Positions 8,505 through 17,066 of a DNA stretch of 64,000 nt are shown piece by piece. The notes under the pieces are model-generated. The model worked only from the letters and a program-made list of their open reading frames with translations. It did not search any database and was not told the DNA's origin. Source of the stretch: Acetobacterium bakii (lineage in GTDB: Bacteria; Bacillota; Clostridia; Eubacteriales; Eubacteriaceae); NCBI RefSeq assembly GCF_001263355.1, contig NZ_LGYO01000019.1, positions 43,177 through 107,176 on the forward strand, in the 5' to 3' direction. A program made the translations under genes and the position numbers. The first letter of the stretch is position 1. The number at the start of each line of letters is the position of its first letter.

Positions 8505-9301
8505 GTTTACCATTATTTTTAAAAGATATAAAAAATAATATTGTTTTGTTGCTTGTTTTTGGGATTTTAATGTCGATTTATCTGTCGGTTATTATTTACA
8601 TGTATGATCCAAGCGGTGCAGGTGCCCTAATGGATATGTTGTCACTACTTCCCGTGAGGCTGGTAAATGCTCTGGGCTTTCCTACAGTTGATACCGGTTT
8701 AACCGGATTTATCGCCGGCTTGTACTATGGTTTTTTAATCTATCTTTTCCCCATGGTGTATTGTATTGTCCTGGGGAATCGTTTGGTTGCAAAATGGGTT
8801 TATGAGGGTTCATTTATAAGTTTGCTGTCAACACCAAATAGCCGTATTAAAATCATTGTAACCCAGGGTGCATATATGCTTTTTTCGATAATCTTACTTT
8901 TTTCGATTCTCTATTTTGTTGGAATAGGCGTCAGTGAAAATTTATTCAAAGGACTGTTGGATATTTCTGTTTTTGGAAAACTTAATTTTTCGGCCTGTCT
9001 CATGACTATGGCCATCGGAATGATTTGCTTTTTCTTTTCCTGTATTTTTAACGATACAAGACTGTCCCTGGCCTTTGGCGCGGGGATTCCCGTGTTATTC
9101 TTTTTACTGAATATGCTGGGTGGGCTTTCAGAAAGAACCGCATTTCTAAAAGATTACTCACTGTATAGTTCCTTTAACGGAATGAACCTTGTCAGCGGGA
9201 CCGTAAATGCTGGAACGATTAATTCATTCTTTATAATGGTTATCCTGCTTCTGTTCGCCGGCAGCATCGCAATTTTCCAATTTAAACGCCTTCCGATTTA
9301 A
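8501..9301 (+). CDS. ABC-2 type transporter permease
   Basis: This 266-residue, very hydrophobic protein has about six predicted membrane helices (near residues 15-35, 65-90, 110-135, 160-185, 190-210 and 240-260), the usual layout of ABC-2 permeases. It forms the membrane channel for the ATPase encoded immediately upstream, whose stop overlaps this start (ATGA). Nothing in the sequence identifies the cargo. It ends close to a region with two hairpin elements and a terminator at 9652-9679. Confidence 0.82.
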   Translation: MSLPLFLKDIKNNIVLLLVFGILMSIYLSVIIYMYDPSGAGALMDMLSLLPVRLVNALGFPTVDTGLTGFIAGLYYGFLIYLFPMVYCIVLGNRLVAKWVYEGSFISLLSTPNSRIKIIVTQGAYMLFSIILLFSILYFVGIGVSENLFKGLLDISVFGKLNFSACLMTMAIGMICFFFSCIFNDTRLSLAFGAGIPVLFFLLNMLGGLSERTAFLKDYSLYSSFNGMNLVSGTVNAGTINSFFIMVILLLFAGSIAIFQFKRLPI

Positions 9302-9341
9302 GGGTGAAAAAATACGTCAGATTCTTCTGGTGGGTGAGTGG

Positions 9342-9459
9342 TGACAAACCTCGTTGCGGACATTTATTTATCGTTGTGTGCTACAAGGCGTACAGTCTAG
9401 CGACTGTTCGCCTTGATGCACACAACTGATGAAATAAAAATCCACAACGAGGTTTGTCA
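9342..9459. repeat. Hairpin element, family I copy B1
   Basis: The 15-bp outer arms TGACAAACCTCGTTG (9342-9356) and their exact complement (9445-9459) enclose the family core: TATCGTTGTGTG on the left, CACACAACTGATGA on the right, and an inner ACAGTC/GACTGT stem followed by TCGCCTTG. The outer arms are unlike those of the other copies. Confidence 0.8.
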
Positions 9460-9531
9460 AATTACTTTGTCTTCAGTTTCAAAAGCCACTGAAATCTGGC
9501 GTTTGAGTTTGCAGATAAAGCTGAAAAGTAA

Positions 9532-9631
9532 GTCCTGGGGACAATCGTAACATCAGTTGTCGGCATCATGGCGAACAGGCTTTGCCTGTCCGATCATGCA
9601 GCCGACAACGATTTACCATTGTCCCCAGGAC
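9532..9631. repeat. Hairpin element, family I copy B2 (inverted orientation)
   Basis: The arms GTCCTGGGGACAAT (9532-9545) and their perfect complement (9618-9631) enclose CATCAGTTGTCGGC, an inner stem ACAGGC/GCCTGT, CGATCATG and GCCGACAACGAT. Read on the minus strand it aligns closely with copy C at 18230-18330, including nearly the same outer arms. Confidence 0.82.
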
Positions 9632-9651
9632 GAGTTTGTCAACGAACTCAG

Positions 9652-9679
9652 ACGTCAGTGGAAGCTGGCGTTTTTTTTT
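9652..9679 (+). terminator. Terminator of the ABC exporter operon
   Basis: The stem ACGTCAG (9652-9658) with CTGGCGT (9665-9671), one G-U pair, is followed by nine T. Similar hairpin remnants lie at about 9313-9332 and 9487-9502, one on each side of element B1. Confidence 0.75.
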
Positions 9680-10571
9680 ATTCGATAATGTTTTTGAGGA
9701 TGCCGATTTTTTCGATTTCGGTTTCGATCACATCGCCGTGCTGTAAAAACTGCGGAGGATTCTGGGCAATGCCGACGCCGGCAGGGGTGCCGGTGAGGAT
9801 AATGTCACCGGGAAGCAGGGTCATCCCCTGGGAAAGATCACTGATAATGGTGGGAATGTCAAAAATCATATTGCCGGTGTGAGAATGTTGTCTTACTTCA
9901 CCGTTGACACGACAGGTCAATTCAAGGTCAAAGGGAATGGGCAGGTTGTTTTTATGGACAATAACCGGGCCCAGGGGGCAAAAGGTATCCAGGCTTTTGC
10001 CTTTGTACCATTGGGAGTGCTTCTTTTGAAGATCTCTGGCAGTTATATCATTGGCGATGGTGTAACCGAAGATATAATCTTCAGCTTCATTTTTTGAAAT
10101 ATTTAACCCTTCCTTGCCGATGATGATGGCGAGTTCCGCTTCATAATCAATTTGCTTGGTGGTTTTGGCATGAGATAAAATCACCGTGTCAGGACCGGTA
10201 ATCGAGGTTGGCAGCTTGGAGAAATAAATGGGACTTTCAGGAACATCACCCATGGAAGGGATGTTTTTGATTTCCTTGGCATGGTCAGCGTAGTTTTTAC
10301 CAAGACAGAAAATATTCCGGGGCGGTTTAGGGATCGGTGCCAGCAGTTTTACCAAACCAAGATCGATACCCAGGTTTGGATTTTGAGCAATAATATTGGA
10401 AATCTTCGATAATAAGTCATCGGTGGCCAGGGGGATAAAATCGATTAAACGCTCGGGAAGCTTGATTCCCATGAGTTTGCCCAGGGTTGTTATGGGCAAA
10501 ACTTTTTTTGTGTCTTCGGTGAGAATACCACCTTCACTAAAAGCGTTATACTGATACGTTACGAAATACAT
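9678..10571 (-). CDS. Fumarylacetoacetate hydrolase family protein
   Basis: This 297-residue protein belongs to the FAH superfamily, which includes acylpyruvate hydrolases, oxaloacetate decarboxylases and HpcE-type isomerases. The conserved metal-site region is present: YEAELAIIIGK near residue 158 and ANDITARDLQ near residue 188, followed by GDIILTGTPAGVG near residue 262. The N-terminal part (1-70) is the usual extra domain. I start at 10571 because AAGGAGG lies 9 bases upstream; the frame remains open 10 codons further. The substrate cannot be deduced, and no aromatic-degradation genes adjoin it. Confidence 0.85.
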   Translation of the reverse strand: MYFVTYQYNAFSEGGILTEDTKKVLPITTLGKLMGIKLPERLIDFIPLATDDLLSKISNIIAQNPNLGIDLGLVKLLAPIPKPPRNIFCLGKNYADHAKEIKNIPSMGDVPESPIYFSKLPTSITGPDTVILSHAKTTKQIDYEAELAIIIGKEGLNISKNEAEDYIFGYTIANDITARDLQKKHSQWYKGKSLDTFCPLGPVIVHKNNLPIPFDLELTCRVNGEVRQHSHTGNMIFDIPTIISDLSQGMTLLPGDIILTGTPAGVGIAQNPPQFLQHGDVIETEIEKIGILKNIIE

Positions 10572-10668
10572 AATAAAATCCTCCTTGTTTTTTTTCATCA
10601 TATCATTTTTTGAATTGGAATTCTACAGAAATTATCTGAATCTTCCACTTGCTTTTAGTTAAAGAGCA

Positions 10669-10697
10669 TTGACAATTTCCGGGATTTAAATTATTAT
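10669..10697 (+). promoter_or_regulatory. Predicted promoter of the pyr operon
   Basis: A perfect TTGACA (10669-10674) and TATTAT (10692-10697) are separated by 17 bp. The predicted transcript has a leader of about 150 nt before pyrB. Confidence 0.75.
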
Positions 10698-10774
10698 TAA
10701 TGTAAATAAGTATGCTAACTTTTAAAGAGCGTGGCTTAAAGGGTATAAAAAAAAATACATTGAAGAAGGAAAAA

Positions 10775-10843
10775 ATGCCTCTCACAAAGTATGCCGCTAT
10801 TTTTTTAGGCGGCTTGTTTTTTGCCCATAAACAGAGAAAATGA
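10775..10843 (+). CDS. Putative pyr leader peptide (22 residues)
   Basis: A short frame, beginning [13 protein letters not shown] and ending KQRK, starts 5 bases after AGAAGGA, a good ribosome-binding site. Its codons run straight through the terminator hairpin at 10793-10822 and contain its U-rich tracts. It stops 14 bases before the pyrB ATG and just before the pyrB ribosome-binding site. This layout matches leader peptides that couple translation to transcription in UTP-sensed attenuation of enterobacterial pyrBI. The hydrophobic middle means a genuine tiny membrane protein is an alternative. Confidence 0.55.
   Translation: MPLTKYAAIFLGGLFFAHKQRK
10793..10822 (+). terminator. Attenuator hairpin in the pyrB leader
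   Basis: The stem GCCGC (10793-10797) pairs with GCGGC (10809-10813) around a T-rich loop and is followed by TTGTTTTTT (10814-10822). It lies inside the leader-peptide frame, 34 bases before pyrB. A ribosome on the leader would cover it, allowing readthrough; this regulatory role is inferred. Confidence 0.6.
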
Positions 10844-10856
10844 TAGGAGGAACACT

Positions 10857-11786
10857 ATGTTAAAAGGAAGACATTTGATCGAACCTGGCGACTTCCAAAT
10901 AGAAGAAATTGAATCGATAATGCAGCTGGCTGATAATATTATTACAAACCCAAAGGGTTATTCTTTGGTTTGTAAGGGGAAATTATTAGCCAGCCTTTTT
11001 TATGAGCCCTCCACCCGGACACGTTTCAGCTTTGAAGCTGCGATGCTGCGTTTGGGCGGAGAAATTATCGGATTTGATGATCCCAACAATTCATCGGTTT
11101 CAAAAGGCGAAAGTTTGGGGGATACCATTCGTACCATTGAATGCTATTCAGATATTGCGGTCATCAGACATCCCCGAGAAGGAACCGCTCGACTTGTTTC
11201 AAAGTTTGCCAAAGAAATGCCGATTATTAATGCCGGAGATGGGGGACATGAGCATCCGACCCAAACCTTAACGGATTTATTAACCATCCGAAAATACAAA
11301 GGCGGTTGCGATAACCATGTGGTAGGGGTTTGCGGTGACCTTCTTTTTGGGAGAACCATTCATTCCCTGGTAAAAACATTGAACCGCTATGAGGGGATTA
11401 CGTTTATCTTTATATCACCAAAAGAATTGAAAATGCCGGAGAATATTCTTCATCAATTGAATCCCGATTCCTATCGGGAAACGACCAACCTGGATGATGT
11501 CATCGGAGAACTTGATATTCTCTACATGTCCAGGGTTCAGCGGGAACGTTTTGTGAGTGAGGAAGAATATCTGCGGTTGAAGGATTATTATATTCTCGAT
11601 AAAAAGAAAATGAGAAAAGCCAAGGAAGATATGATTGTCATGCATCCTTTACCACGGGTAAATGAAATTGCCATCGAGGTGGATGATGATCCCAGGGCTG
11701 TTTACTTTAAACAGGCCAAGTGTGGGATGTACGTACGGATGGCCCTGATTGCAAAACTTTTAGGTGTGGAGGATAACAATGATTAA
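10857..11786 (+). CDS. pyrB: Aspartate carbamoyltransferase, catalytic subunit
   Basis: PyrB condenses carbamoyl phosphate and aspartate to carbamoyl aspartate, the committed step of pyrimidine synthesis. The carbamoyl-phosphate loop [12 protein letters not shown] is near residue 46, HPTQTLTDL is near residue 130 and MHPLPR is near residue 260. At 309 residues it is of normal length. The ATG at 10857 follows AGGAGG; the frame is open 12 codons upstream but that overlaps the leader peptide. pyrI begins inside its end, so this is the class B (catalytic plus regulatory) enzyme. Confidence 0.97.
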   Translation: MLKGRHLIEPGDFQIEEIESIMQLADNIITNPKGYSLVCKGKLLASLFYEPSTRTRFSFEAAMLRLGGEIIGFDDPNNSSVSKGESLGDTIRTIECYSDIAVIRHPREGTARLVSKFAKEMPIINAGDGGHEHPTQTLTDLLTIRKYKGGCDNHVVGVCGDLLFGRTIHSLVKTLNRYEGITFIFISPKELKMPENILHQLNPDSYRETTNLDDVIGELDILYMSRVQRERFVSEEEYLRLKDYYILDKKKMRKAKEDMIVMHPLPRVNEIAIEVDDDPRAVYFKQAKCGMYVRMALIAKLLGVEDNND

Positions 11787-12213
11787 TGTATCGAAGTTGA
11801 AAAAAGGCATTATTATTGATCATATTGAAGCAGGACATGGTTTCGAAATATATAAAGAGTTGCATCTTAATGATATTGATGATGTGGTGGTGCTTTTGAA
11901 AAATATTCCCAGTAAAAAAATGAAACAGAAAGACTTGATCAAAATTGAAACAGATCTGCCGATTGATATGAATGTGTTAGGCCTCATCGATCCCAATGTT
12001 ACCATTAACTTTGTTAAGGATGGGGAAATGTACAAGAAAATCAAACTGACCCTGCCGAAGGTTGTTGAGGGAATTATGAAATGCAAAAATCCCAGGTGCA
12101 TTACCCAGCACGAAGAGGTTAAGGAAATTAAGTTTTATCTGGTAAATGAAGATAAAAAACAATATCGCTGTGAATATTGCGACGCCTACACGACATTTAT
12201 GGAAAAAGAATAA
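11779..12213 (+). CDS. pyrI: Aspartate carbamoyltransferase, regulatory subunit
   Basis: PyrI binds CTP/ATP at its N-terminal domain and holds catalytic trimers together through a C-terminal zinc domain. In this 144-residue protein the four zinc cysteines are visible at Cys102, Cys107, Cys131 and Cys134. The start at 11779, after GTGGAGG, overlaps the pyrB end by 8 bp. Its presence predicts allosteric feedback on PyrB in addition to leader control. PyrI is less common in Firmicutes than in Enterobacteria and Archaea, but occurs in clostridia. Confidence 0.95.
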   Translation: MINVSKLKKGIIIDHIEAGHGFEIYKELHLNDIDDVVVLLKNIPSKKMKQKDLIKIETDLPIDMNVLGLIDPNVTINFVKDGEMYKKIKLTLPKVVEGIMKCKNPRCITQHEEVKEIKFYLVNEDKKQYRCEYCDAYTTFMEKE

Positions 12214-12229
12214 TGAGAAGGAGGGTCAG

Positions 12230-13402
12230 ATGAAAACACTGATCACGAATATTGAAATTATTGATGCCAATGGACAGAGGCCTGGAAAAGTTTTAATTGA
12301 AGACGGCAAAATTAAAAAAGTTTACAAAGAAAATGGCTCAGTACGATCAGCCTTTGATGAAGAAATCGATGGCGGTGGGAATGTTCTGATGCCAGGATTT
12401 ATTGACATGCACTGCCACCTCAGAGACCCTGGTTATGAGTATAAGGAAACCATGGAAACTGGCATGAGAGCTGCTCTCAAAGGCGGATTTACTTCATTGG
12501 TTGCCATGGCCAACACCAATCCCATCATTGATAATTCCGAGGACCTGCGCAACAACCGTGTGAAAGCTGCCGGGCTAAACCTGTGTCAGCTTATTCAAGT
12601 ATCGGCATTAACCAAGGGCTTTGGTGCTGAAGATATGGTGGATTTCGATGCCCTTAGGCCATTTACCAATGTTTTTTCCAACGACGGTGTTTCCATTTTA
12701 AATGAAGAGATTATGATAAACGGTCTGGAAGCGTCCATCGCCTATGATTTTATTCTGCTGACCCATTGCCAGCCGGAAACTTCTTTGGTGAAACGGGATG
12801 TAGCCCTTTTGCAAAAAGTGGGAGGACATCTCCATGTCTGTCACATCAGCAAAAAAGATACCCTGGACGTTATTCGTGATGCAAAAGCAAAGGGCTTGGA
12901 TATCACCTGTGAGGTTACTCCGCACCACCTTTTTGCCTCAGCCATAGAATATAAGGTCAATCCGCCTTTTCGAACCTATCCGGATCGTCGTGCCTTAATC
13001 GATGGGATTAAGGAAGGCATTATTGATATGTGCGGCACCGACCATGCTCCTCATTCAGATGAAGACAAGATAAAAGGGGCTCCGGGAATCAATAATTTTG
13101 AAATCGCCTTTTCCATGTATTATACGGTCTTTAATCAAAACGGTATTGGTGTCGAAAAGCTCAGCGAGATGCTAAGCCTCGCACCGGCAACGCGGATGGG
13201 TTTAAAGGCCGGTCTGATTAAAGAACGGTATCCCGCGGATTTGGTTTTAGTTGATCTGAATTGGGAAGGCAAAATAAATCCCAAGGAATTTATTTCAAAA
13301 AGTAAAAACAATCCTTTTGGGGGTGAGACCCTAAAGGGAAAAATATTAATGACCATGGTGAAGGGAGACGTTAAATATGACAATTATGGATCGACTTTAT
13401 AA
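12230..13402 (+). CDS. pyrC: Dihydroorotase
   Basis: This zinc-dependent amidohydrolase cyclises carbamoyl aspartate to dihydroorotate. It shows DMHCHLRDPG near residue 55 (first two metal histidines), further histidines in LTHCQPE, HVCHIS and TPHHL, and GTDHAPHS near residue 265. At 390 residues it is a class I bacterial PyrC. The ATG at 12230 follows AAGGAGGG; the longer frame starting at 12146 would run into pyrI. It overlaps pyrF by 26 bp. Confidence 0.95.
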   Translation: MKTLITNIEIIDANGQRPGKVLIEDGKIKKVYKENGSVRSAFDEEIDGGGNVLMPGFIDMHCHLRDPGYEYKETMETGMRAALKGGFTSLVAMANTNPIIDNSEDLRNNRVKAAGLNLCQLIQVSALTKGFGAEDMVDFDALRPFTNVFSNDGVSILNEEIMINGLEASIAYDFILLTHCQPETSLVKRDVALLQKVGGHLHVCHISKKDTLDVIRDAKAKGLDITCEVTPHHLFASAIEYKVNPPFRTYPDRRALIDGIKEGIIDMCGTDHAPHSDEDKIKGAPGINNFEIAFSMYYTVFNQNGIGVEKLSEMLSLAPATRMGLKAGLIKERYPADLVLVDLNWEGKINPKEFISKSKNNPFGGETLKGKILMTMVKGDVKYDNYGSTL

Positions 13403-14237
13403 AGAAAGCATAGCGAAGGGACCAATCTGTGTTGGTCTTGATACTACGTTAAAATTCTTACCACAGTATCTGATTTCCAAAGACTGGTCCGATGGCGAAA
13501 AAATAACCGAATTTAATAAGAAAATAATTGATGCCACCGAAGACTTGGCAGCTACCTACAAGGTGCAAATCGCCTGTTATGAAGCCTTGGGTCTGGATGG
13601 CCTAAGCGCCTACAGCGCAACAGTTAAATATGCACGCAACAAGGGTAAAATCGTGATTGGAGATGTGAAACGCGGGGATATTTCATCCACCGGGGATCAA
13701 TACGCCAAGGGACATTTTAGCGGAGATTTTGAAGTGGACATTATGACGGTTAATGCCTATATGGGAGAGGATGCGGTGTCTCCTTATTATCCCTATTTGA
13801 GAGATCATAGCAAAGGACTTTTTGTCCTTCAACGCACCTCCAACCCGTCGGCAGTGGATGTTCAGAACCTCAAGGTCGGGGATCAATCCGTTTATCAGAT
13901 CATGGGAGACAACATTGAAAAATGGGGGAAAGATTTTATGGGCGAAAGTGGTTTCAGTGCCATCGGCGCAGTGGTTGGTTTAACCCGGCCCGAAGAATTT
14001 GAAGCCATTCAGGATCAGTGTCCCCACACTTTCTTTTTGGTCCCCGGCTATGGCGCCCAGGGAGGCACCGGTGAGGATATTGCTGAAATTCTAAAAAGGT
14101 CCCGTTGTGCGGTAGTTAATTCATCAAGGGGACTGATAACCGGCCATCAAAAGGCCGGCTGTGAGGATGAAGGCTTTGCAGACTATGTCAGAAAAGCCAC
14201 TCTTGCCATGAAGGAGGATATTCTTCAATGGCTATAA
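13377..14237 (+). CDS. pyrF: Orotidine 5'-phosphate decarboxylase (long type)
   Basis: PyrF decarboxylates OMP to UMP. The active-site stretch IGDVKRGDIS near residue 95 is clear, and GLDTT at the N-terminus fits the substrate-binding strand. At 286 residues it belongs to the longer subfamily found in clostridia, actinobacteria and Myxococcus, not the 230-residue type. The start lies within the pyrC end after GAAGGGAG; Met4 is an alternative. The gene overlaps pyrK by 10 bp. Confidence 0.95.
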   Translation: MTIMDRLYKESIAKGPICVGLDTTLKFLPQYLISKDWSDGEKITEFNKKIIDATEDLAATYKVQIACYEALGLDGLSAYSATVKYARNKGKIVIGDVKRGDISSTGDQYAKGHFSGDFEVDIMTVNAYMGEDAVSPYYPYLRDHSKGLFVLQRTSNPSAVDVQNLKVGDQSVYQIMGDNIEKWGKDFMGESGFSAIGAVVGLTRPEEFEAIQDQCPHTFFLVPGYGAQGGTGEDIAEILKRSRCAVVNSSRGLITGHQKAGCEDEGFADYVRKATLAMKEDILQWL

Positions 14238-14929
14238 TCCAAAGCAATGAATGCATTAGCCCTGATATTTATAAAATGAGCGTTACCTTCAGTGGTACTG
14301 TTTTACCCGGTCAATTTTTTATGCTCAGAGCCTGGGATAAGGATCCATTATTGTCACGACCCATCAGTGTTCATGATTATGTCCCCGGCAAAGTAACATT
14401 TTTATACCAGGTTGTCGGCAAGGGCACCAAAATATTGGCAAAACTGAAAACTGGTGATAATGTCGAAATCCAGGGTCCCTACGGCAATGGTTTTCCGGAA
14501 ATCACCGGCGATCTTTGCGTGGTCGGTGGCGGGATTGGGGTAGCCCCTCTTTACTATCTGGTGAAGCACTACAAAGAAAAAAAACCAAATGGCAACTGTC
14601 GTGTTTATTTAGGCTTCAGAGAAAATGCTTATTGTGTGGAAGCCTATGAGGCCATTGCCGATGAAGTGATTTTGGACATTGGCGGGATTATCACCAACCA
14701 GCTCCGGGTGCAGCCCGACGAAGTCGTTATGACCTGCGGACCGGAAATTATGATGGCCTCGGTGGCCAAAACCGTCCCCCTTGAAAATGTGGTGTATGTC
14801 TCCATGGAGGCTCATATGGCCTGTGGCATTGGGGCCTGTTTGGGCTGTACCTGTGAGACAAAGTCCGGGAATAAAAAAGTTTGCAAGGATGGTCCGGTGT
14901 TTTTACGAGAAGAGGTGTTTTATGTCTAA
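14228..14929 (+). CDS. pyrK: Dihydroorotate dehydrogenase B, electron-transfer subunit
   Basis: PyrK carries FAD and a [2Fe-2S] cluster and passes electrons from dihydroorotate (through PyrD) to NAD+. The 233-residue protein has a ferredoxin-reductase-like FAD domain (1-95), a nucleotide-binding segment around GGGIGVAPLYY (101-111), and a C-terminal cluster site at Cys199, Cys204, Cys207 and Cys219. It overlaps pyrF and pyrD, its partner, by a few bases each, consistent with coupled production of the heterotetramer. Confidence 0.95.
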   Translation: MAIIQSNECISPDIYKMSVTFSGTVLPGQFFMLRAWDKDPLLSRPISVHDYVPGKVTFLYQVVGKGTKILAKLKTGDNVEIQGPYGNGFPEITGDLCVVGGGIGVAPLYYLVKHYKEKKPNGNCRVYLGFRENAYCVEAYEAIADEVILDIGGIITNQLRVQPDEVVMTCGPEIMMASVAKTVPLENVVYVSMEAHMACGIGACLGCTCETKSGNKKVCKDGPVFLREEVFYV

Positions 14930-15827
14930 TTGTCTGGAAACAAAATTCAATGACATCCTCTTTAAAAATCCGGTGATTCCCGCATCCGGAACCTTTGGAT
15001 TTGGCCGGGAATACGAAGCCTTTTATGATTTGAATAAATTAGGCGGACTTTGCAGCAAGGGCCTGACGCTGGAGCCAAAATCCGGGAACAGGGGCATTCG
15101 CCTGTGGGAAACCCCGGCCGGGCTGATGAATAGCATCGGTCTTGAAAATCCCGGTGTCGATGCCTTTATCAAAAATGAATGGCCCCATCTCAAGGACATA
15201 GATACGGTGACCATCATCAATGTGGGCGGTAAAGACGAAGAATCTTATCTGACTGCCATCAAAAAGCTCAATGCCATTGACGCCAAGCTCATCGAGCTGA
15301 ACATATCCTGTCCCAATGTAAAAGCCGGCGGCATGGCCTATGGCATCAAGGCAGCCACAGCCGGGGAGATCACAAAAAAAGTTGTGGCAATTTCCCGGCA
15401 CCCGGTGATGGTGAAACTGTCGCCAAATGGCGAGGCCATCGCAGACATTGCCAAAGCCTGTGAAGAAGCCGGAGCCCAGGGAATTTCTTTGATTAATACT
15501 CTCCAGGGTATGGCCATTGATTATAAAAAGAAGGCCGTTGTTTTTGACAACCTTTACGCCGGGCTGTCCGGCCCGGCAGTGAAGCCCATTGCTCTTAGAA
15601 TGACCCATCAGGTGTGTCAGGCAGTGAGGATTCCGGTGATGGCCATGGGTGGCATCAGCAATTGGGAAGATGCCCTCGAATTTATAATGGCAGGCGCTAC
15701 CTGTATTCAGGTTGGAACCATGAATTTCAATAATCCCCTGGCACCCATCGAAATGATTGAAGGACTGGAAGCCTATTGTCAAAAAGAAGGTTTAGCCAAT
15801 ATTTCAGAAATCCGTGGTATTATATAA
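14922..15827 (+). CDS. pyrD: Dihydroorotate dehydrogenase B (NAD+), catalytic subunit
   Basis: This FMN enzyme oxidises dihydroorotate to orotate. The catalytic base is a cysteine, Cys130 in [12 protein letters not shown], which marks class 1B and fits the adjacent pyrK. The GGISNWEDA phosphate-binding motif is near residue 244. I use the ATG at 14922 (301 residues), where the N-terminus MSNCLETKF matches the family; the frame extends back into pyrK but that part is not PyrD-like. It overlaps pyrK by 8 bp. Confidence 0.95.
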   Translation: MSNCLETKFNDILFKNPVIPASGTFGFGREYEAFYDLNKLGGLCSKGLTLEPKSGNRGIRLWETPAGLMNSIGLENPGVDAFIKNEWPHLKDIDTVTIINVGGKDEESYLTAIKKLNAIDAKLIELNISCPNVKAGGMAYGIKAATAGEITKKVVAISRHPVMVKLSPNGEAIADIAKACEEAGAQGISLINTLQGMAIDYKKKAVVFDNLYAGLSGPAVKPIALRMTHQVCQAVRIPVMAMGGISNWEDALEFIMAGATCIQVGTMNFNNPLAPIEMIEGLEAYCQKEGLANISEIRGII

Positions 15828-15859
15828 ATTACAAAATAAAATACGAAATGAGGAATCAT

Positions 15860-16435
15860 ATGAGTAACGAAGTATTAGACATATTAAAATCAACCGATGC
15901 CTTTTTAGAAGGACATTTTTTGTTGTCCTCGGGAAAACACAGCGACCAGTATGTACAATGTGCAAAGGTATTGCGTTTCCCGGATGAAGCGGCAAAGGTC
16001 CTGGCCCCGGTGGTTGAACAATTAAAAGCTCTGGACATTGATAAAGTGGTAGGACCCGCCATGGGCGGCGTCATTGTTTCCTACGAAATCGGCCGGCAAT
16101 TGGGCAAAGAATCCATTTTCACCGAACGTAAAGATGGTGAAATGGAACTGCGCCGGGGTTTTGAAATTAAGCCCGGTGAAAAAGTGATTATTACCGAAGA
16201 TGTTGTAACAACCGGAAAATCAACCATTGAAACAAAAAAAGTATTGGAAGCCATGGGCGCTGAAGTATTGGGGGTTGCCTGTATTGCCGATCGCCGTGCG
16301 GCAGGGGTTGAAATCAACATGCCCATTTATTCAGCCATTAAGCTTGAAATTACAGCATGGGAACCCGATGAATGCCCAATCTGCAAAGCCGGAAAAATTC
16401 CGGTTGTAAAGCCAGGCTCACGAGGAAATGCGTAA
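15860..16435 (+). CDS. pyrE: Orotate phosphoribosyltransferase
   Basis: PyrE attaches ribose phosphate from PRPP to orotate. The PRPP motif [14 protein letters not shown] is near residue 115 and the flexible-loop lysines lie in [13 protein letters not shown] near residue 90. At 191 residues, with the C-terminal CPICKAG extension, it resembles the clostridial/archaeal type more than the E. coli form. The ATG at 15860 follows TGAGGAA. It is the last pyr gene; with carAB elsewhere, the operon covers all steps from carbamoyl phosphate to UMP. Confidence 0.94.
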   Translation: MSNEVLDILKSTDAFLEGHFLLSSGKHSDQYVQCAKVLRFPDEAAKVLAPVVEQLKALDIDKVVGPAMGGVIVSYEIGRQLGKESIFTERKDGEMELRRGFEIKPGEKVIITEDVVTTGKSTIETKKVLEAMGAEVLGVACIADRRAAGVEINMPIYSAIKLEITAWEPDECPICKAGKIPVVKPGSRGNA

Positions 16436-16484
16436 AATTTAGTTTAAGCTCTCAATGAATTCTAATTAACAGGAGGAAAAAATT

Positions 16485-17006
16485 ATGAAAAACACAAAGA
16501 TAATTGCATTAGTCAGTAACGATTTTGAAGACCTGGAATTATGGTATCCTGTCCTTCGTTTACGTGAAGAAGGGGTTACCGTTCATGTGGTTGGAGAAGT
16601 AGCAGGAAAAAAATATATTGGAAAATATGGCGTTCCCTGTGTTTCTGATCTGGCCTATACGGATATCAATCCTGAAGATTATGACGGTATACTGGTTCCT
16701 GGAGGCTGGGCACCTGATGCCATCAGACGTTTCCCGGTGGTACTTGATATGATACGAAACTTCGATGCGCGCAAGCGGGTGATTGGAGAGATTTGTCATG
16801 CTGGCTGGGTGCTTATTTCAGCAGGAATTCTTAAGGGAATCAATGTGACCAGCACCCCGGGAATTAAGGATGATATGACCAATGCCGGGGCAATCTGGCA
16901 TGATACCCCTTCCATCATTGATGGCCATATTGTATCAAGTCGCCGTCCCCCAGATCTGCCAGAGTACATGAAGGATTACATCAAGGTATTAAGGCAACAG
17001 AAATAA
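16485..17006 (+). CDS. DJ-1/PfpI family protein
   Basis: This 173-residue cytosolic protein has the DJ-1/PfpI fold with the nucleophile elbow GEICHAGW, placing the reactive cysteine at Cys104 followed by His105. Such proteins include PfpI-type proteases, the YraA/GSP18 stress proteins and glyoxalases or deglycases, so function in stress protection is likely but the reaction is uncertain. AGGAGG precedes the ATG. It follows pyrE by 49 bp and may be read through from the pyr operon; a strong terminator lies after it. Confidence 0.88.
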   Translation: MKNTKIIALVSNDFEDLELWYPVLRLREEGVTVHVVGEVAGKKYIGKYGVPCVSDLAYTDINPEDYDGILVPGGWAPDAIRRFPVVLDMIRNFDARKRVIGEICHAGWVLISAGILKGINVTSTPGIKDDMTNAGAIWHDTPSIIDGHIVSSRRPPDLPEYMKDYIKVLRQQK

Positions 17007-17014
17007 AATACACT

Positions 17015-17066
17015 AAAATAATATGACCCTCTCGTCAAAACTTTGATGAGAGGGTCATATTATTTT
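17015..17066. terminator. Bidirectional terminator between DJ-1 and merR genes
   Basis: A 25-bp stem with a 2-nt loop region around GTCAAAACTTTGAT has A-rich and T-rich ends, so it can terminate in both directions for these convergent genes. Only one G-T mismatch was seen. Confidence 0.9.

Larger units (their letters stand above)
9302..9677. other. Convergent intergenic region, repeats only
   Basis: Between the ABC permease and the FAH-family gene there is no credible gene. The space is filled by two family I hairpins (B1 and B2) and three related terminator-like hairpins, of which only the last has a long T run. Confidence 0.7.

Noticed and set aside
9568-9882. Plus-strand open frame of 104 codons near the FAH-family gene
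   Set aside because: It crosses hairpin B2 and a terminator and is antisense to the conserved end of the FAH-family gene.
15039-15782. 247-codon minus-strand frame inside pyrD
   Set aside because: It lies fully antisense to a well-conserved enzyme and its protein looks random in composition.
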